The notes beneath the pieces were generated by a model, which saw nothing but the letters and a program-made list of their open reading frames with translations, was not told the DNA's origin and searched no databases. 64,000 bases of DNA from CAITWF01 sp038231575. Its GTDB lineage: Bacteria > Verrucomicrobiota > Verrucomicrobiia > Opitutales > Opitutaceae. Each line of letters opens with the position of its first letter. The first letter of the stretch is position 1. A program made the translations under genes and the position numbers. Where the stretch lies: positions 1 to 64,000 of the forward strand of contig JBBRLB010000003.1 of assembly GCA_038231575.1 (NCBI GenBank), in the 5' to 3' direction. Positions 1-9,218 of the stretch are shown here, one piece after another.

Positions 1-539
1 CCATGACGCGCGACGAGTTCGCGGCGAAACATCACACTCGGATTCACCAGCGGCGACTCGACGAAACGATTCAACGCGATCGCTTCGGGGGTGAGCAACC
101 TGTTCGTCCAATCGACGTGCCGCGCGTAGCCTTCACTCGCCACGCGATCGCCGCCGAACTCCACGAGCGAGCCCACCACCCCGTGGTCAGCGTTCTCTTT
201 CGCGCGCAGAAATTCCGCTTGAGCCGCCAGCCGTTCCGGATGCGACACATCATCCGCATCCATCCGCGCAATGAATTCCCCCCGCGCCGCGGCAGCACCC
301 GCGTTCGCGGCCGCCGCGACGCCAGCGTGTGTCTGCTCGACGATTTTCATCCGCGGCTCGCTGCGCGCGAGTTCCCGCAGAATTTCCCGCGTTCCATCCG
401 TCGAACCGTCGTCCACCACGACGAGTTCCCAATCCGGCAACGTCTGCGCCCGCACGCTCGCGACCGCGCGCGTGATCGTTGCAGCGGCATTGCACACCGG
501 CAGCACGACCGACACGAGAGGCGGTGAAAGTGAGGGCAC
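1..539 (-). CDS. Glycosyltransferase family 2 (C-terminal part beyond window)
   Basis: This is the N-terminal 180 residues or so of a GT-A-fold glycosyltransferase of family 2, probably acting in polysaccharide or cell-envelope glycan synthesis. The reading frame gives VSVVLPVCNAA, then DWELVVVDDGSTDGT (nucleotide-sugar binding region), and further on ARMDADDVSHPERL, which carries the DxD-type metal/UDP site. The gene runs off the left edge of the window, so acceptor specificity cannot be judged. The start is uncertain: a GTG at 539 is used here, and an in-frame TTG lies at 554. Neither has a clear ribosome binding site. It is divergent from the GT-C-like membrane protein that begins at 665, so the two may share a promoter region. 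Confidence 0.8.
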   Translation of the reverse strand, partial: MPSLSPPLVSVVLPVCNAAATITRAVASVRAQTLPDWELVVVDDGSTDGTREILRELARSEPRMKIVEQTHAGVAAAANAGAAAARGEFIARMDADDVSHPERLAAQAEFLRAKENADHGVVGSLVEFGGDRVASEGYARHVDWTNRLLTPEAIALNRFVESPLVNPSVMFRRELVARH

Positions 540-664
540 GATGACACGACTCAAAGTGAGCGCGCGTCCGGTGTCCACGCGCGTTCGTGTTCCGCCCAAA
601 ACGATCGCTGCTTTGATATCGGCAGCGATCGGACGGGCGCCCAGGCTCCGCGAGCCACTGATCC

Positions 665-2326
665 ATGAGTGAACGAAATTCTGACGCCGTCCCCGCGCCC
701 GCCGACCCTTCGCTCGCCGCAGCGCTGCTGCGGTATCGCCGGGTGACGGCGTTCGCGCTGTGGGTCGGCATAGCACTGGTCGGAGGCTACCATCTCGGAA
801 TCGAACTGCGCGCGTTGCAGCTCCGCGAACCCATGGGGTCGTGGGAAACGGTTTACGCGGCGATCGCGCGCGCGTGGCCGCACCAATACCAGTGGGAACA
901 TCACGTCGACGGGCACGACGGCTACGGCCCGGGTTATCCGACGCTCGTGCAGCCGCTCCTGCGCGCCGGCGTCGAACTCTACTTCGCGCACCGGCTCGTA
1001 AACTTGGTCGCGATCCTCGCGACGAGCGCGGTCATCGTGCGATTGCTGCTCGCGAACGGAACGTCGCGCCGGGTCGCCTGCGGCGCTGCCACTATTTTCT
1101 ACGCGTTGAACGCCGGCTCCTATTCGATTCAGGCGCGGCCCGATTTTCTGGTGCTGCTGGAAATCACGGGGCTGCTCGCGCTGGGTGAAGCGGTCATCCG
1201 TGGCTGCGTCCGGCTCGGCTGGCGCTTCGGCCTCATCTTCGGGCTCGTCGCGCTGGGCGGATTTTTCACCAAGGCTTACGCGCTGTTCGCGTGGGGCGCC
1301 GTGCTGGCGTATCTCGCGGTGGGGGTGAACTGGCGCGGAGCCTTCGTCGCGGTGGGCGTTAGCGGCGCGCTGCTCGTCGGTGGAATCACGCTCTTCGCCA
1401 CCCAAAATCCGCTCTACGTGCTGGAGGTATTCCGCGGCCAGATCGTGCAAGCGTCGCCGAGTTTCGCGTGGCTGCGGCAGCAGGCCGCGGATTTCGCCCT
1501 CCTCGCGGGCGGCTTGCTTGCCGCAATTCTGCTGCCGGCGGCGATAAATCTCGGGCGTCGTCTCCGCGAAAAGACGCCGGCCGCAAATGCCTCCGCCGCC
1601 GCACCCCATGCCGTCGGAAATTATTGGGCGGGGCAGGCGCTGCTCGCCACCGCGGGCCTGCTGATCGGGCCGGGCTGGCATACGGGCGCCTATCTCACTT
1701 ATTTTCTCCATTTGCTGCTCGTGCCGCTGGTGATGCTCGCCGGCGTGCGGGCGGCCAAGGCATCGGCACCCGCGCAAACTTGGTTCGACCTCGCGCTCAT
1801 TGCGAATCTCGCCGTGCTCATCACCGTGGCTCCCGGCTGGCCGCGCGACGATCCGACGTGGGGCGAGTTGCGCGAAGACATCTTGCACGAACCCGGCCGC
1901 GTCGCCGTCGACTACCTCATGGAACCCATCGCGCGCGAAAAGCCCGGCATCGCCGTCGTCAGCACGGGACAAACCGGCTACGTGTTGCAAGAGCCGTTCC
2001 GCATGTCCGTCAGTTCAGCCGTCGTGCGGCAAGCGCGGGCGTCCGCCACGGAATTCAGCGCGGCGCAAGCCCGCACGCTGTTCGGCGAGCAGCCCGTGGA
2101 CACGCTCTACTTGGACTGCGCCGTGGATCTCGCGGCCAGTCCGGAGCGGGGACGCTTCGCCGTCGTGCCGCGAAACGAACTGCCTTATTTTCTGGGGCCC
2201 GCGATGGAGCACTACGTCGCGACCAAGGCTTACCACATCACGCCGTATTATTTTGCAACCAACGCGCCGCGGTCGGAAGCCGGCGTGGCGCGCACGACCA
2301 TCGTCAAATTCGTGCGGAAACGTTGA
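665..2326 (+). CDS. Multi-pass membrane protein, GT-C glycosyltransferase-like
   Basis: A 553-residue protein with roughly ten hydrophobic segments spread over its length and a soluble C-terminal tail of about 150 residues. After the first membrane segment there is an extracytoplasmic loop containing HVDGHDGYGPGYPTLVQPL, followed by a segment with RPDFLVLLE. This resembles the first acidic loop of GT-C enzymes (ArnT/PMT/GT39-GT87 type), which transfer sugars from polyprenyl-phosphate donors. The family assignment rests on topology and this loop only. It sits next to a GT2 gene in the opposite direction, which fits a polysaccharide locus. It could equally be an uncharacterised membrane protein of the same fold. 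Confidence 0.6.
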   Translation: MSERNSDAVPAPADPSLAAALLRYRRVTAFALWVGIALVGGYHLGIELRALQLREPMGSWETVYAAIARAWPHQYQWEHHVDGHDGYGPGYPTLVQPLLRAGVELYFAHRLVNLVAILATSAVIVRLLLANGTSRRVACGAATIFYALNAGSYSIQARPDFLVLLEITGLLALGEAVIRGCVRLGWRFGLIFGLVALGGFFTKAYALFAWGAVLAYLAVGVNWRGAFVAVGVSGALLVGGITLFATQNPLYVLEVFRGQIVQASPSFAWLRQQAADFALLAGGLLAAILLPAAINLGRRLREKTPAANASAAAPHAVGNYWAGQALLATAGLLIGPGWHTGAYLTYFLHLLLVPLVMLAGVRAAKASAPAQTWFDLALIANLAVLITVAPGWPRDDPTWGELREDILHEPGRVAVDYLMEPIAREKPGIAVVSTGQTGYVLQEPFRMSVSSAVVRQARASATEFSAAQARTLFGEQPVDTLYLDCAVDLAASPERGRFAVVPRNELPYFLGPAMEHYVATKAYHITPYYFATNAPRSEAGVARTTIVKFVRKR

Positions 2327-2439
2327 GCCCGCCCACCGCCGGGGGTTTCGCCCGACGCCCCAAAAGCGTTCAATTTCCGCCCGGAGATTTCCCGGTTTCG
2401 ACGATTGCATTTCCGGGCGACAGTCGGGACAGTTTTCCC

Positions 2440-3954
2440 ATGTCATCCACCCCCGGTGCGTCACACCCCGTCGAGGAGAAGTTCTCTCTCCCGCTGTTTC
2501 TGTTCACGGTCGCCGCCTCGCTCGCCGGCCTCGCGCTGCTGCTCCGACTCGCCGCGCCCGACGCCGTCTGGCACACGCAGGTGTCCGCCGCGTGGTGGCA
2601 GTTCGCCGCCGTGTTTCTGCTCGTCCATCTTGGCACCTGCTTCGTCGAATACGGTTTTCACCGTTACGTGCTGCACAAGCCGGTCGTGCCGTTCCTGAGC
2701 CGGTTCTACAAGCAGCACACGCTCCACCACTCGCTCACGCGCATCGGCCGCCGCTTCACGCCCGGCGGACGCGAGGTGCCGTTCGTGGAAAACATTTATC
2801 CCGTCACCGAGCCGGAGCAGGGCGAGGCCTCGTTCTTCCCGTGGTATACGCTGGCGGTGTTCGCCACGTTGCTCACGCCCTTCCTCGTGGTGGCCCAATG
2901 GCTCGCGCCGTCGTTCCCGTGGTTTTTCGCCGGCTACGCTAGCGTGGCGTTCGCCATGGCCCTCTACGAAATCTTTCACGCGATCGAGCACTGGGCGTTC
3001 GAACGCTGGGCGCCGCTGATCGAAAGCAAAAACTTCGGCTGGTTCTGGCGCAGCGTCTACAGCTTTCATCTCCGCCATCATGCCGTCATCGATTGCAACG
3101 AGGCCATCTCGGGTTTCTTCACGCTCCCCGTCTTTGACTGGGTGTTCGGCACGTTCATCCTGCCGAAGTCGCTCTACGTCGACGGGAGCGAGTGGAACGC
3201 GTCCGAGTTCACGAGCCCACGCCCGCGCGCCCTCATCCGCTGGTGCGACGAAGAATCCGACGCCCTCGTCGCCGCCCGCCGGCTCAGCGCGCGCGCCGAG
3301 TCCACCTCCGCCACCACGGCCCCCGCCACCTACACGCGCGGCGAACAACTCGCGCACTACTTCACGCACGGCGTCGGTCTTGCCGGGAGCGTGACGTCCC
3401 TCGTGCTGCTCGCCTCGTTCGCGGCGCTGCGCGGTGACAGCCGCCAGGTGGCAAGTTGCGCGATTTTCGGCGTGACACTCGTCCTCGCGTATCTCGCCTT
3501 CATGAATTTCCGCCCCACCCGCGCCCAATCATCCTTTACCCGCCGCAACCACGTGGCGGTGCTACTGCTCATGGCGGGCACGGCGACTCCCTTTCTGCTC
3601 GTCGGCCTGCGCGGCGTCTGGGGCTGGAGCCTCTTCGGCGTGATGTGGGGACTGTGCATGCTCGGCGCGCTGTTGCGGCTGATGCGTCACGACCGGCTGC
3701 AGTCGCTCTCCACCGCCATCTATCTCGCGCTCGGCCTGCTGCCGTTCATCGCGATCAAGCCGCTGGCCGCCGCGCTGCCCCAGGGCGCGCTCTGGCTGCT
3801 GTTCGGCGGCATCGCGTGCTACGTGTGCGGCAGCGTGTTTCACTTCTGGCAACAGGTCCGCTACCACCAAGTGTTGCGCCACGCGTTCGCCCTCGGCGGC
3901 ACCGCGTGCCACCTGCTCGCCGTGCTGTTGTTCGTGCTGCCGGCTCGCGGTTGA
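2440..3954 (+). CDS. Fusion of fatty-acid-hydroxylase-like domain and hemolysin III (PAQR) domain
   Basis: A 504-residue membrane protein. Residues 65-245 form a sterol desaturase/fatty acid hydroxylase-like domain with the expected histidine boxes: H74 and H79, the HTLHH box at 93-97, the HAIEH box at 180-184 and the HLRHH box at 210-214, which normally hold a di-iron centre. Residues 299-500 match bacterial hemolysin III/PAQR: the opening YTRGEQLAHYFTHGVG, an AGTATPFLL segment, and a last helix with H481 and H491. Two residues that normally help bind the metal are changed: the YH of TM2 reads FR (R358) and the Asp of the TM3 DH motif is Asn (N370). The ATG at 2440 is chosen because the open frame upstream overlaps the preceding gene. 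A strong terminator follows at 3985. Confidence 0.8.
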   Translation: MSSTPGASHPVEEKFSLPLFLFTVAASLAGLALLLRLAAPDAVWHTQVSAAWWQFAAVFLLVHLGTCFVEYGFHRYVLHKPVVPFLSRFYKQHTLHHSLTRIGRRFTPGGREVPFVENIYPVTEPEQGEASFFPWYTLAVFATLLTPFLVVAQWLAPSFPWFFAGYASVAFAMALYEIFHAIEHWAFERWAPLIESKNFGWFWRSVYSFHLRHHAVIDCNEAISGFFTLPVFDWVFGTFILPKSLYVDGSEWNASEFTSPRPRALIRWCDEESDALVAARRLSARAESTSATTAPATYTRGEQLAHYFTHGVGLAGSVTSLVLLASFAALRGDSRQVASCAIFGVTLVLAYLAFMNFRPTRAQSSFTRRNHVAVLLLMAGTATPFLLVGLRGVWGWSLFGVMWGLCMLGALLRLMRHDRLQSLSTAIYLALGLLPFIAIKPLAAALPQGALWLLFGGIACYVCGSVFHFWQQVRYHQVLRHAFALGGTACHLLAVLLFVLPARG

Positions 3955-3984
3955 GCGGCCGGCGGACGGGCGTATCGCCTCGTA

Positions 3985-4010
3985 GGGCGGGCATTAGCCC
4001 GCCCTTTTTT
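3985..4010 (+). terminator. Rho-independent terminator
   Basis: A perfect 8-bp stem GGGCGGGC / GCCCGCCC with an ATTA loop is followed directly by six T. It lies 30 bases after the stop of the hydroxylase-PAQR gene and in its direction. Confidence 0.85.
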
Positions 4011-4163
4011 GTCCCACAGGTTCGAAGGTGGACTGAAGTCCGACCAACCTCAGATTCCGTGTCGGACTTTCCCGTCAGCGATCACCCTTTGCTTCCGCCC
4101 CTTGCGCCCGCGAAACTCCGAAAACTGATCGAGGTTGCACGCGACCCAAAGCGCTGCGACCAC

Positions 4164-4754
4164 TCACTTCTTCTCGTCCGCGAGCTTGTGCTCGAGCTTC
4201 TTGATCTTCGGGGCGATGACGAAGGAGCAGTAGCCCGCATTGGGATTCCGGGCGAAGTAGTCCTGATGGTATTCCTCGGCCGGCCAGAATTTCGCCAGCG
4301 GCACGATCTGCGTGACGATCGGATCGCGGAAAACTTTGGCCGCGGCGTCGCGCGATTTTTCGGCGGCGGCTTTTTGCGCGGCGTTTGCGTAGAGGATGAT
4401 CGAGCGGTATTGCGGACCGTGGTCGTTGCCCTGGCCGCCGACCTGCGTCGGGTTGTGCACCTGCCAGAAATATTCGAGGACGCGCTCAATCGCCACCACG
4501 GCGGGGTCGAAATCGACCTTCGTCACTTCCGCGTGGCCGGTCGCGTGGTCGCACACCTGCTCGTAAGTGGGATTGGCTTCCTTGCCGCCGGCATAGCCGG
4601 ACGTGACGCTTTTCACGCCGGGCAAAAGTTTAAAGGCAGCATCGGTGCACCAGAAGCACCCGCCGCCCACGACGATCGATTCGGTTTTATTGTCAGCGGC
4701 GTTCATAGAAAGCGTGAATGCGCTCAGCGCGCAGAATAGGGCGAGGAACTTCAT
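4164..4754 (-). CDS. msrA: Peptide-methionine (S)-S-oxide reductase, exported
   Basis: A 196-residue MsrA. It reduces the S-epimer of methionine sulfoxide in proteins using a catalytic cysteine. The signature GGCFWC (catalytic C33) is present, as are the family blocks VTSGYAGG, YEQVCDHATGHAEV, HNPTQ, DHGPQYRS and AEEYHQDYF. The start at 4754 gives a hydrophobic N-terminus (MKFLALFCALSAFTLSMNA) that looks like a signal peptide, so the enzyme probably repairs envelope proteins. An upstream in-frame extension exists but lies in an intergenic repeat region and is unlikely to be coding. The protein ends in a Lys/Glu-rich tail, and no fused MsrB domain is present. Confidence 0.93.
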   Translation of the reverse strand: MKFLALFCALSAFTLSMNAADNKTESIVVGGGCFWCTDAAFKLLPGVKSVTSGYAGGKEANPTYEQVCDHATGHAEVTKVDFDPAVVAIERVLEYFWQVHNPTQVGGQGNDHGPQYRSIILYANAAQKAAAEKSRDAAAKVFRDPIVTQIVPLAKFWPAEEYHQDYFARNPNAGYCSFVIAPKIKKLEHKLADEKK

Positions 4755-4807
4755 GCGAGTGAGAGCCACGCTGCGCAGAATTATTCCGCGCGCAAGCCAC
4801 AGAGGCG

Positions 4808-5026
4808 GAACCACGAAAAACACGAATCACACGAAAGAAAATCCCCTCAGACCAATTGGCCGCAAAAAGGCGCAAAAAATTGGTTACGGGTGCAGGCGCA
4901 AATTTTCCGCGCGCCAATAGGCGCCTTGAGAGCCCCGCTGGCCGTCGAATCTTTTGCGCCTCTTTGCGGCCAATCTCTGCAGCTCGGGTCTGAACCCTTT
5001 CGTGTCGTTCGTGTGCTTCATGGTCC
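4808..5026. repeat. Long imperfect inverted repeat between msrA and ettA
   Basis: Two blocks occur as nested inverted copies. The outer pair is 4808-4837 (ACCACGAAAAACACGAA...) against 4998-5026 (...TTCGTGTGCTTCATGGTCC). The inner pair is 4854-4877 (TTGGCCGCAAAAAGGCGCAA) against 4948-4974 (TTGCGCCTCTTTGCGGCCAA). The centre of about 70 bases carries no gene. The element could fold into a long hairpin or be the remnant of a non-autonomous mobile palindrome. No open reading frame of interest lies in it. Confidence 0.7.
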
Positions 5027-5034
5027 CCCTCTCC

Positions 5035-6723
5035 TCACCGCGTGAGCTTCCGATATTTGATCCGGTGCGGCTGGTCGGCTTCCTTGCCCTTCCGGCGGCG
5101 AAAATCCTCCTGGTAGCTCGAAAAATTTCCGTTGAACCAGTGGACGTAGCTGTCGCCCTCGTACGCGAGGTTGTGCGTCGCCACGCGGTCGAGGAACCAG
5201 CGATCGTGGGACACCACCACCGCACAGCCCGCGAAATTCTCGAGGCCTTCCTCGAGCGCACGGATCGAGTTCACGTCGAGGTCGTTCGTCGGTTCGTCGA
5301 GGAGGATGAGGTTCGCGCCGCTCTTGAGCAGGCGGGCGAGATGGACGCGGTTGCGTTCGCCGCCGGAGAGCACGCCGACTTTTTTCGACTGATCCGCGCC
5401 CGTGAAACCGAACTGCGCGCAATAGGCGCGGGAGTTCACGTCGCGCCCGCCAATCTTCATGATCTCCTCGCCGCCGCTGATCGCCTGCCAGATCGTTTCG
5501 CCGTCGGGCAGCGAATCGCGCGACTGGTCCACGTGCGCGATCTTCACGGTCGGGCCGACGCGCAGTTCGCCGCCCTCGGGCTTTTCCACGTCGGTGATGA
5601 GCCGGAACATCGTCGTCTTGCCCGCGCCGTTCGGGCCGATCACGCCGACGATGCCGCCGGGCGGAAGCGAGAAGTTCACGTTTTCGAACAGAACGTTGTC
5701 GCCGTAACTCTTCGTCAAGTTCTTCGCTTCGACGACGAGCGCGCCGAGGCGCGGGCCCGGCGGGATCATGATTTCGAATTCCTTCTCCTTCTCGGCGACG
5801 TTTTGCTTGAGCATGCTCTCATAGGAACTGATGCGCGCCTGCGATTTCGTGACGCGCGCCCGCGACGACTGGCGAATCCAGGCGAGTTCTCGCGCCATGG
5901 CTTTTTGCCGCTTGTCCTCCGTGCGCTGCTCGACGCCCGCCCGCGCCTGCTTTTGTTCCAGCCACGAGGAGTAATTGCCCTTCCACGGAATGCCGTGTCC
6001 GTGGGAAAGCTCGAGAATCCACTGCGCGACGTTATCCAAGAAATACCGATCGTGCGTCACCGCGATGACCGTGCCTTCGTAGCGCGCGAGGTGTTGCTCG
6101 AGCCAGTTCACGCTCTCGGCGTCGAGATGGTTGGTCGGTTCGTCGAGCAGGAGAATCGCCGGCTTCTGCAACAGCAGGCGCGCCAGCGCCACGCGGCGAC
6201 GCTCACCGCCGGAAAGCTGGTCGACGATCGCTTCGCCGGGCGGGCAGCGGAGCGCATCCATCGCCATCTCGACCTGCGGCGCGACGTCCCACGCGCCGAG
6301 CGCGTCGAGTTTTTCCTGCAGTTTCGCCTGCTTGTCCGCGACCGCGTCCTTGTCCTTGTCGGTTTCAGCGGCACTCAACTCATCCCAGGTCGCATCGTAG
6401 GCCGCCGTGAGATCGGTGAGATGCTTCACGCCTTCCTCGACGCAGGCGCGCACCGTGGCGCCCGGCGTGAGGTGCGGTTCCTGTTCGAGCATGCCGATTT
6501 TGTAGCCGGGCTCGAAGTGCAGGCGCCCATCGATCTCGGTGTCGCGCCCCGCGAGGATGCGCAGGAGCGAGGACTTGCCGGAGCCGTTGAGTCCCAGCAC
6601 GCCGATCTTGGCGCCAAAGTAAAACGACAGGGAGATGTCGCGGAGGATTTCCTTGCGCTCGATTTTTTTCGAGACGCCGAGCATCGAGAAAATGATCTTC
6701 GGGGCTTCTTCGGCTTTGGCCAT
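5035..6723 (-). CDS. ettA: Energy-dependent translational throttle protein EttA (ABC-F)
   Basis: A 562-residue soluble ABC-F ATPase with two nucleotide-binding domains and no membrane segments. It binds the ribosomal E site and gates entry into elongation according to ATP/ADP ratio. Walker A motifs are GLNGSGKSS and GPNGAGKTT. The signature motifs are QLSGGERRRVALARLL and VLSGGERNRVHLARLL, and the Walker B/switch segments are ILLLDEPTNHLDAESV and LILLDEPTNDLDVNSI. The linker between the domains carries the charged P-site tRNA interaction region (WLEQKQARAGVEQRTEDKRQ). Length is close to the 555 residues of E. coli EttA. The ATG at 6723 precedes the conserved KIIFSMLGVSK start, so the start is secure. 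Confidence 0.95.
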   Translation of the reverse strand: MAKAEEAPKIIFSMLGVSKKIERKEILRDISLSFYFGAKIGVLGLNGSGKSSLLRILAGRDTEIDGRLHFEPGYKIGMLEQEPHLTPGATVRACVEEGVKHLTDLTAAYDATWDELSAAETDKDKDAVADKQAKLQEKLDALGAWDVAPQVEMAMDALRCPPGEAIVDQLSGGERRRVALARLLLQKPAILLLDEPTNHLDAESVNWLEQHLARYEGTVIAVTHDRYFLDNVAQWILELSHGHGIPWKGNYSSWLEQKQARAGVEQRTEDKRQKAMARELAWIRQSSRARVTKSQARISSYESMLKQNVAEKEKEFEIMIPPGPRLGALVVEAKNLTKSYGDNVLFENVNFSLPPGGIVGVIGPNGAGKTTMFRLITDVEKPEGGELRVGPTVKIAHVDQSRDSLPDGETIWQAISGGEEIMKIGGRDVNSRAYCAQFGFTGADQSKKVGVLSGGERNRVHLARLLKSGANLILLDEPTNDLDVNSIRALEEGLENFAGCAVVVSHDRWFLDRVATHNLAYEGDSYVHWFNGNFSSYQEDFRRRKGKEADQPHRIKYRKLTR

Positions 6724-6788
6724 GGGCGGAAGAGTCTAGGGTTTCGCCGCAGTTTCAAGCCGCACGAATCGTCCGGCCACCGTCCCAC

Positions 6789-6815
6789 AAAAAAGCCCGC
6801 ACGAAGGGTGCGGGC
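6789..6815 (-). terminator. Rho-independent terminator of the PEP-CTERM gene
   Basis: Stem GCCCGCAC / GTGCGGGC with a 5-base loop, followed on the minus strand by six T. It lies 24 bases beyond the stop codon at 6839. Confidence 0.85.
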
Positions 6816-6838
6816 GCGAAAGGATCGTGAGGTTACGC

Positions 6839-7555
6839 TCAGGCCGCGAGCGGCACGGTCACCAATTTGCGGCGCTGCATGACCCGGCGACCGACCAGTG
6901 CGGCGACAAACAGCGCGGCGATGCCCGCGGCCGCGGTCTTGGGTTCCGGCACCGGACTGGGGCTGCCCGCGACGCCGGTTACCGCCATCTGGTAAGCATA
7001 GCTGGTCGAAATTGCCGTCGGACTCGAAAGCGCCGTCGAAAGGTTTCCGGCCACATCGTTGGCCCCCACCGAACCGATGCCGCCCGTGCCGAAAAAGGTC
7101 GCATCCGGCGCGCCGGGCGTGAGACCGCTGACCGCATTTAAGCCGGTGCCGGTCGAGGTGAATGAGTTCGAAAGCACCAGAACATAGGTCAACGACGGGT
7201 TGAGCGCGACGCTGTCGGTGAAATTGAAAACGTCCGACGAAGCTCCATTCATGAGAACTGAACTCGTCGAGCCGAAGGCGGTGAGCGAACTGTTGATGAT
7301 GCCGCTGCCGACGTTCCACTCCGCGTAGTAAAGATTAAAGCTGGCGAATTGCGCGCCGGTTGAATTGTTCACGGTCCAAGTAACATTGGAAATGTTGCTG
7401 AATCCGGAAAAAGTCTGGATTGCACTGCCGGAAATCAGGCTGGGATTGATCGGTCCGCCACTCGCAGTGCTCGTATACGTCGTCTGGGCTCGCGTCACCA
7501 GCGCGGGCAGGAGGGCGAGCAGGGCGAGGGCGAGAACGCGGGAGAAATTTTTCAT
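6839..7555 (-). CDS. PEP-CTERM sorting-domain protein
   Basis: A 238-residue secreted protein of unknown function. It begins with a signal peptide (MKNFSRVLALALLALLPALVTRA) and has a Ser/Thr/Gly/Asn-rich, probably all-beta body. It ends with a PEP-CTERM tripartite sorting signal: VPEPKTAAAG, a hydrophobic helix (IAALFVAALVG), then RRVMQRRK. Proteins with this tail are cleaved by exosortases and delivered to the outer envelope or exopolymer matrix. The exosortase gene begins its coding region only 100 bases away (7663-9216), so this protein is a likely local substrate. The gene has its own terminator. Confidence 0.88.
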   Translation of the reverse strand: MKNFSRVLALALLALLPALVTRAQTTYTSTASGGPINPSLISGSAIQTFSGFSNISNVTWTVNNSTGAQFASFNLYYAEWNVGSGIINSSLTAFGSTSSVLMNGASSDVFNFTDSVALNPSLTYVLVLSNSFTSTGTGLNAVSGLTPGAPDATFFGTGGIGSVGANDVAGNLSTALSSPTAISTSYAYQMAVTGVAGSPSPVPEPKTAAAGIAALFVAALVGRRVMQRRKLVTVPLAA

Positions 7556-7662
7556 GGGGCGGTGATGGCTTTCGAGTCGCGAGGAGTAATCGGTGAAGCG
7601 CGGATTATGTCCAAGGGATTCCCTGAGTAGTTACACCCACTGCGCCGTTCGGCACCCGAGAG

Positions 7663-9216
7663 TTAGCGACGGACGATGAGCGCCGCGATGCTGGCGGTGA
7701 GGCGCTCTTCCGCGTGCTCGCCCCACACCGCCACCGAGAGCATTTGCGCCGGCTGGTCGGCCCGGGCTTCGGCCACGTGCTGGAAGCGCGCAGTCATCCA
7801 GCCCCGCCAGCCGACCGAATCGTTTTCCAACGGCCGGCCGCGCGACGGATCCCAAATCACAAAGCCCACTGCAAACTCCTCGCCGGTCCGCCGAAAAATG
7901 TAGCCGTGAAACGGGATTTCGCCGCCGGCCCAGCGCACGGGCACCGTGCCGATGGGGCGAAGCAGTTCGCAGCCGGACATCGGCAGGCAGACGGTCGGAT
8001 TGTGCAAAAAGGGAATCGAGTGCGCCGCCTGCCCGCGCTGCCACTCGATATAGTAGGCGCCGATCGCGTGTTGCTGTTCGTCCTGCCACTCGCCCGCCGC
8101 AAAAAAATCCGGGCGCAACATTTCCCGCGCCGACTCACCCAGCGGCGCCGCGCGGAAATCCGCGCCCCCACTCGGGAAACGCACGCCCCATTGTGGCACG
8201 GTCGCCGCCTGGCGCGCCTCGCCCTGCCGATACCACCAGCGCGTGCCCACTTCGATTCCGCACAGTGCCGCGACCAGTGTGATGAGCCACACGAGCGCGG
8301 GGCGCGATCCGCCGACCCGGGCCCCGCGGGCCAGCGCGGGATCGGCCTCCGCCGCCACGCGGCCGCGCATTTTCCACGCCACCCATCCTGTCACGCCCAA
8401 GCTGGTCGCGAGCGCGAGCCACCCCGCGATGTCATGGGCCGCCTCGAGCGCCGGCTCGCCTCCGACACTCGCGCGCCACACCAACAGCAGAATTCGCAGA
8501 AAATTTCCCAACACCGCGGCCGCGATCCCCACCCCGACCAGTCCGATGCGCCGCGGCCACGCGAGCCGCAACCACTCACCGAAAAAGAGCGCCGCCATCA
8601 CGCTGGCCTGCAGCGAGCGCATGCCGCCGCATGTCTCGTCGACACCCACCCACGTGTGCGCGAGTCGCAGCGTCGTCCCGGCGGCGAGCGCCGATACCCC
8701 CGACACGTAGGACAGCTCGGCCGCAGCCGACGCAAGCCACTCGCGCATCGGCCCGACAATTTTCAACTCGAGCAACGACGGCCAAGGCAGCGCGCCCAAC
8801 AACAAAATCAACGGCCCGCCGATCCAGCGCACGCCCGCCCTCCCCGCGGCCAGCCACGCGCCACCGAGTGCCACGGCCCCGAGCACGGCGACATACCCCG
8901 CGACCGCCATCGGCCAGAGGGGAAACGGCGTGAGCAGCAACCGCAGCGGCAACGCGAACAGCACGAGCAACGCCGCCGCCATCCACCACCGCGCTCCGAG
9001 TCGATCGCGGGCGATGCCGTTCGGCCGTTCGGCCCAACGTTCCCACCACAAATACGCGACGAGCAGCGGAATCGCCCAGCCGTGTCCGAGATCCTGCGCT
9101 TGTGACCACGCCGCCGTGAGCGGCACGAGCGCGATCGCGATCAGCAACGCCGCCGCGATCCAACCGACGACCGCCACGCCCAGCGGCGGGCTGAGTTGGG
9201 GAGCCGGCCCGGACAT
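7663..9216 (-). CDS. Exosortase fused to EpsI domain
   Basis: A 517-residue protein. Residues 1-300 are a multi-pass exosortase domain with the catalytic triad visible: C196 in DETCGGMRSLQ, R241 in GNFLRILLL and H261 in AAHDIAGW. It processes PEP-CTERM tails at the inner membrane. Residues 310-517 are an extracytoplasmic EpsI-type domain (HSIPFLHNPTVCLPMSGCELL and FHGYIFRRTGEEFAVGFVIW are characteristic blocks), usually encoded next to or fused with exosortases. The ATG at 9216 starts 2 bases after the stop of the upstream repeat protein, so the two are co-translated. Further upstream frame is open but overlaps that gene. I do not assign a numbered Xrt subtype. Confidence 0.88.
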   Translation of the reverse strand: MSGPAPQLSPPLGVAVVGWIAAALLIAIALVPLTAAWSQAQDLGHGWAIPLLVAYLWWERWAERPNGIARDRLGARWWMAAALLVLFALPLRLLLTPFPLWPMAVAGYVAVLGAVALGGAWLAAGRAGVRWIGGPLILLLGALPWPSLLELKIVGPMREWLASAAAELSYVSGVSALAAGTTLRLAHTWVGVDETCGGMRSLQASVMAALFFGEWLRLAWPRRIGLVGVGIAAAVLGNFLRILLLVWRASVGGEPALEAAHDIAGWLALATSLGVTGWVAWKMRGRVAAEADPALARGARVGGSRPALVWLITLVAALCGIEVGTRWWYRQGEARQAATVPQWGVRFPSGGADFRAAPLGESAREMLRPDFFAAGEWQDEQQHAIGAYYIEWQRGQAAHSIPFLHNPTVCLPMSGCELLRPIGTVPVRWAGGEIPFHGYIFRRTGEEFAVGFVIWDPSRGRPLENDSVGWRGWMTARFQHVAEARADQPAQMLSVAVWGEHAEERLTASIAALIVRR

Positions 9217-9218
9217 CG

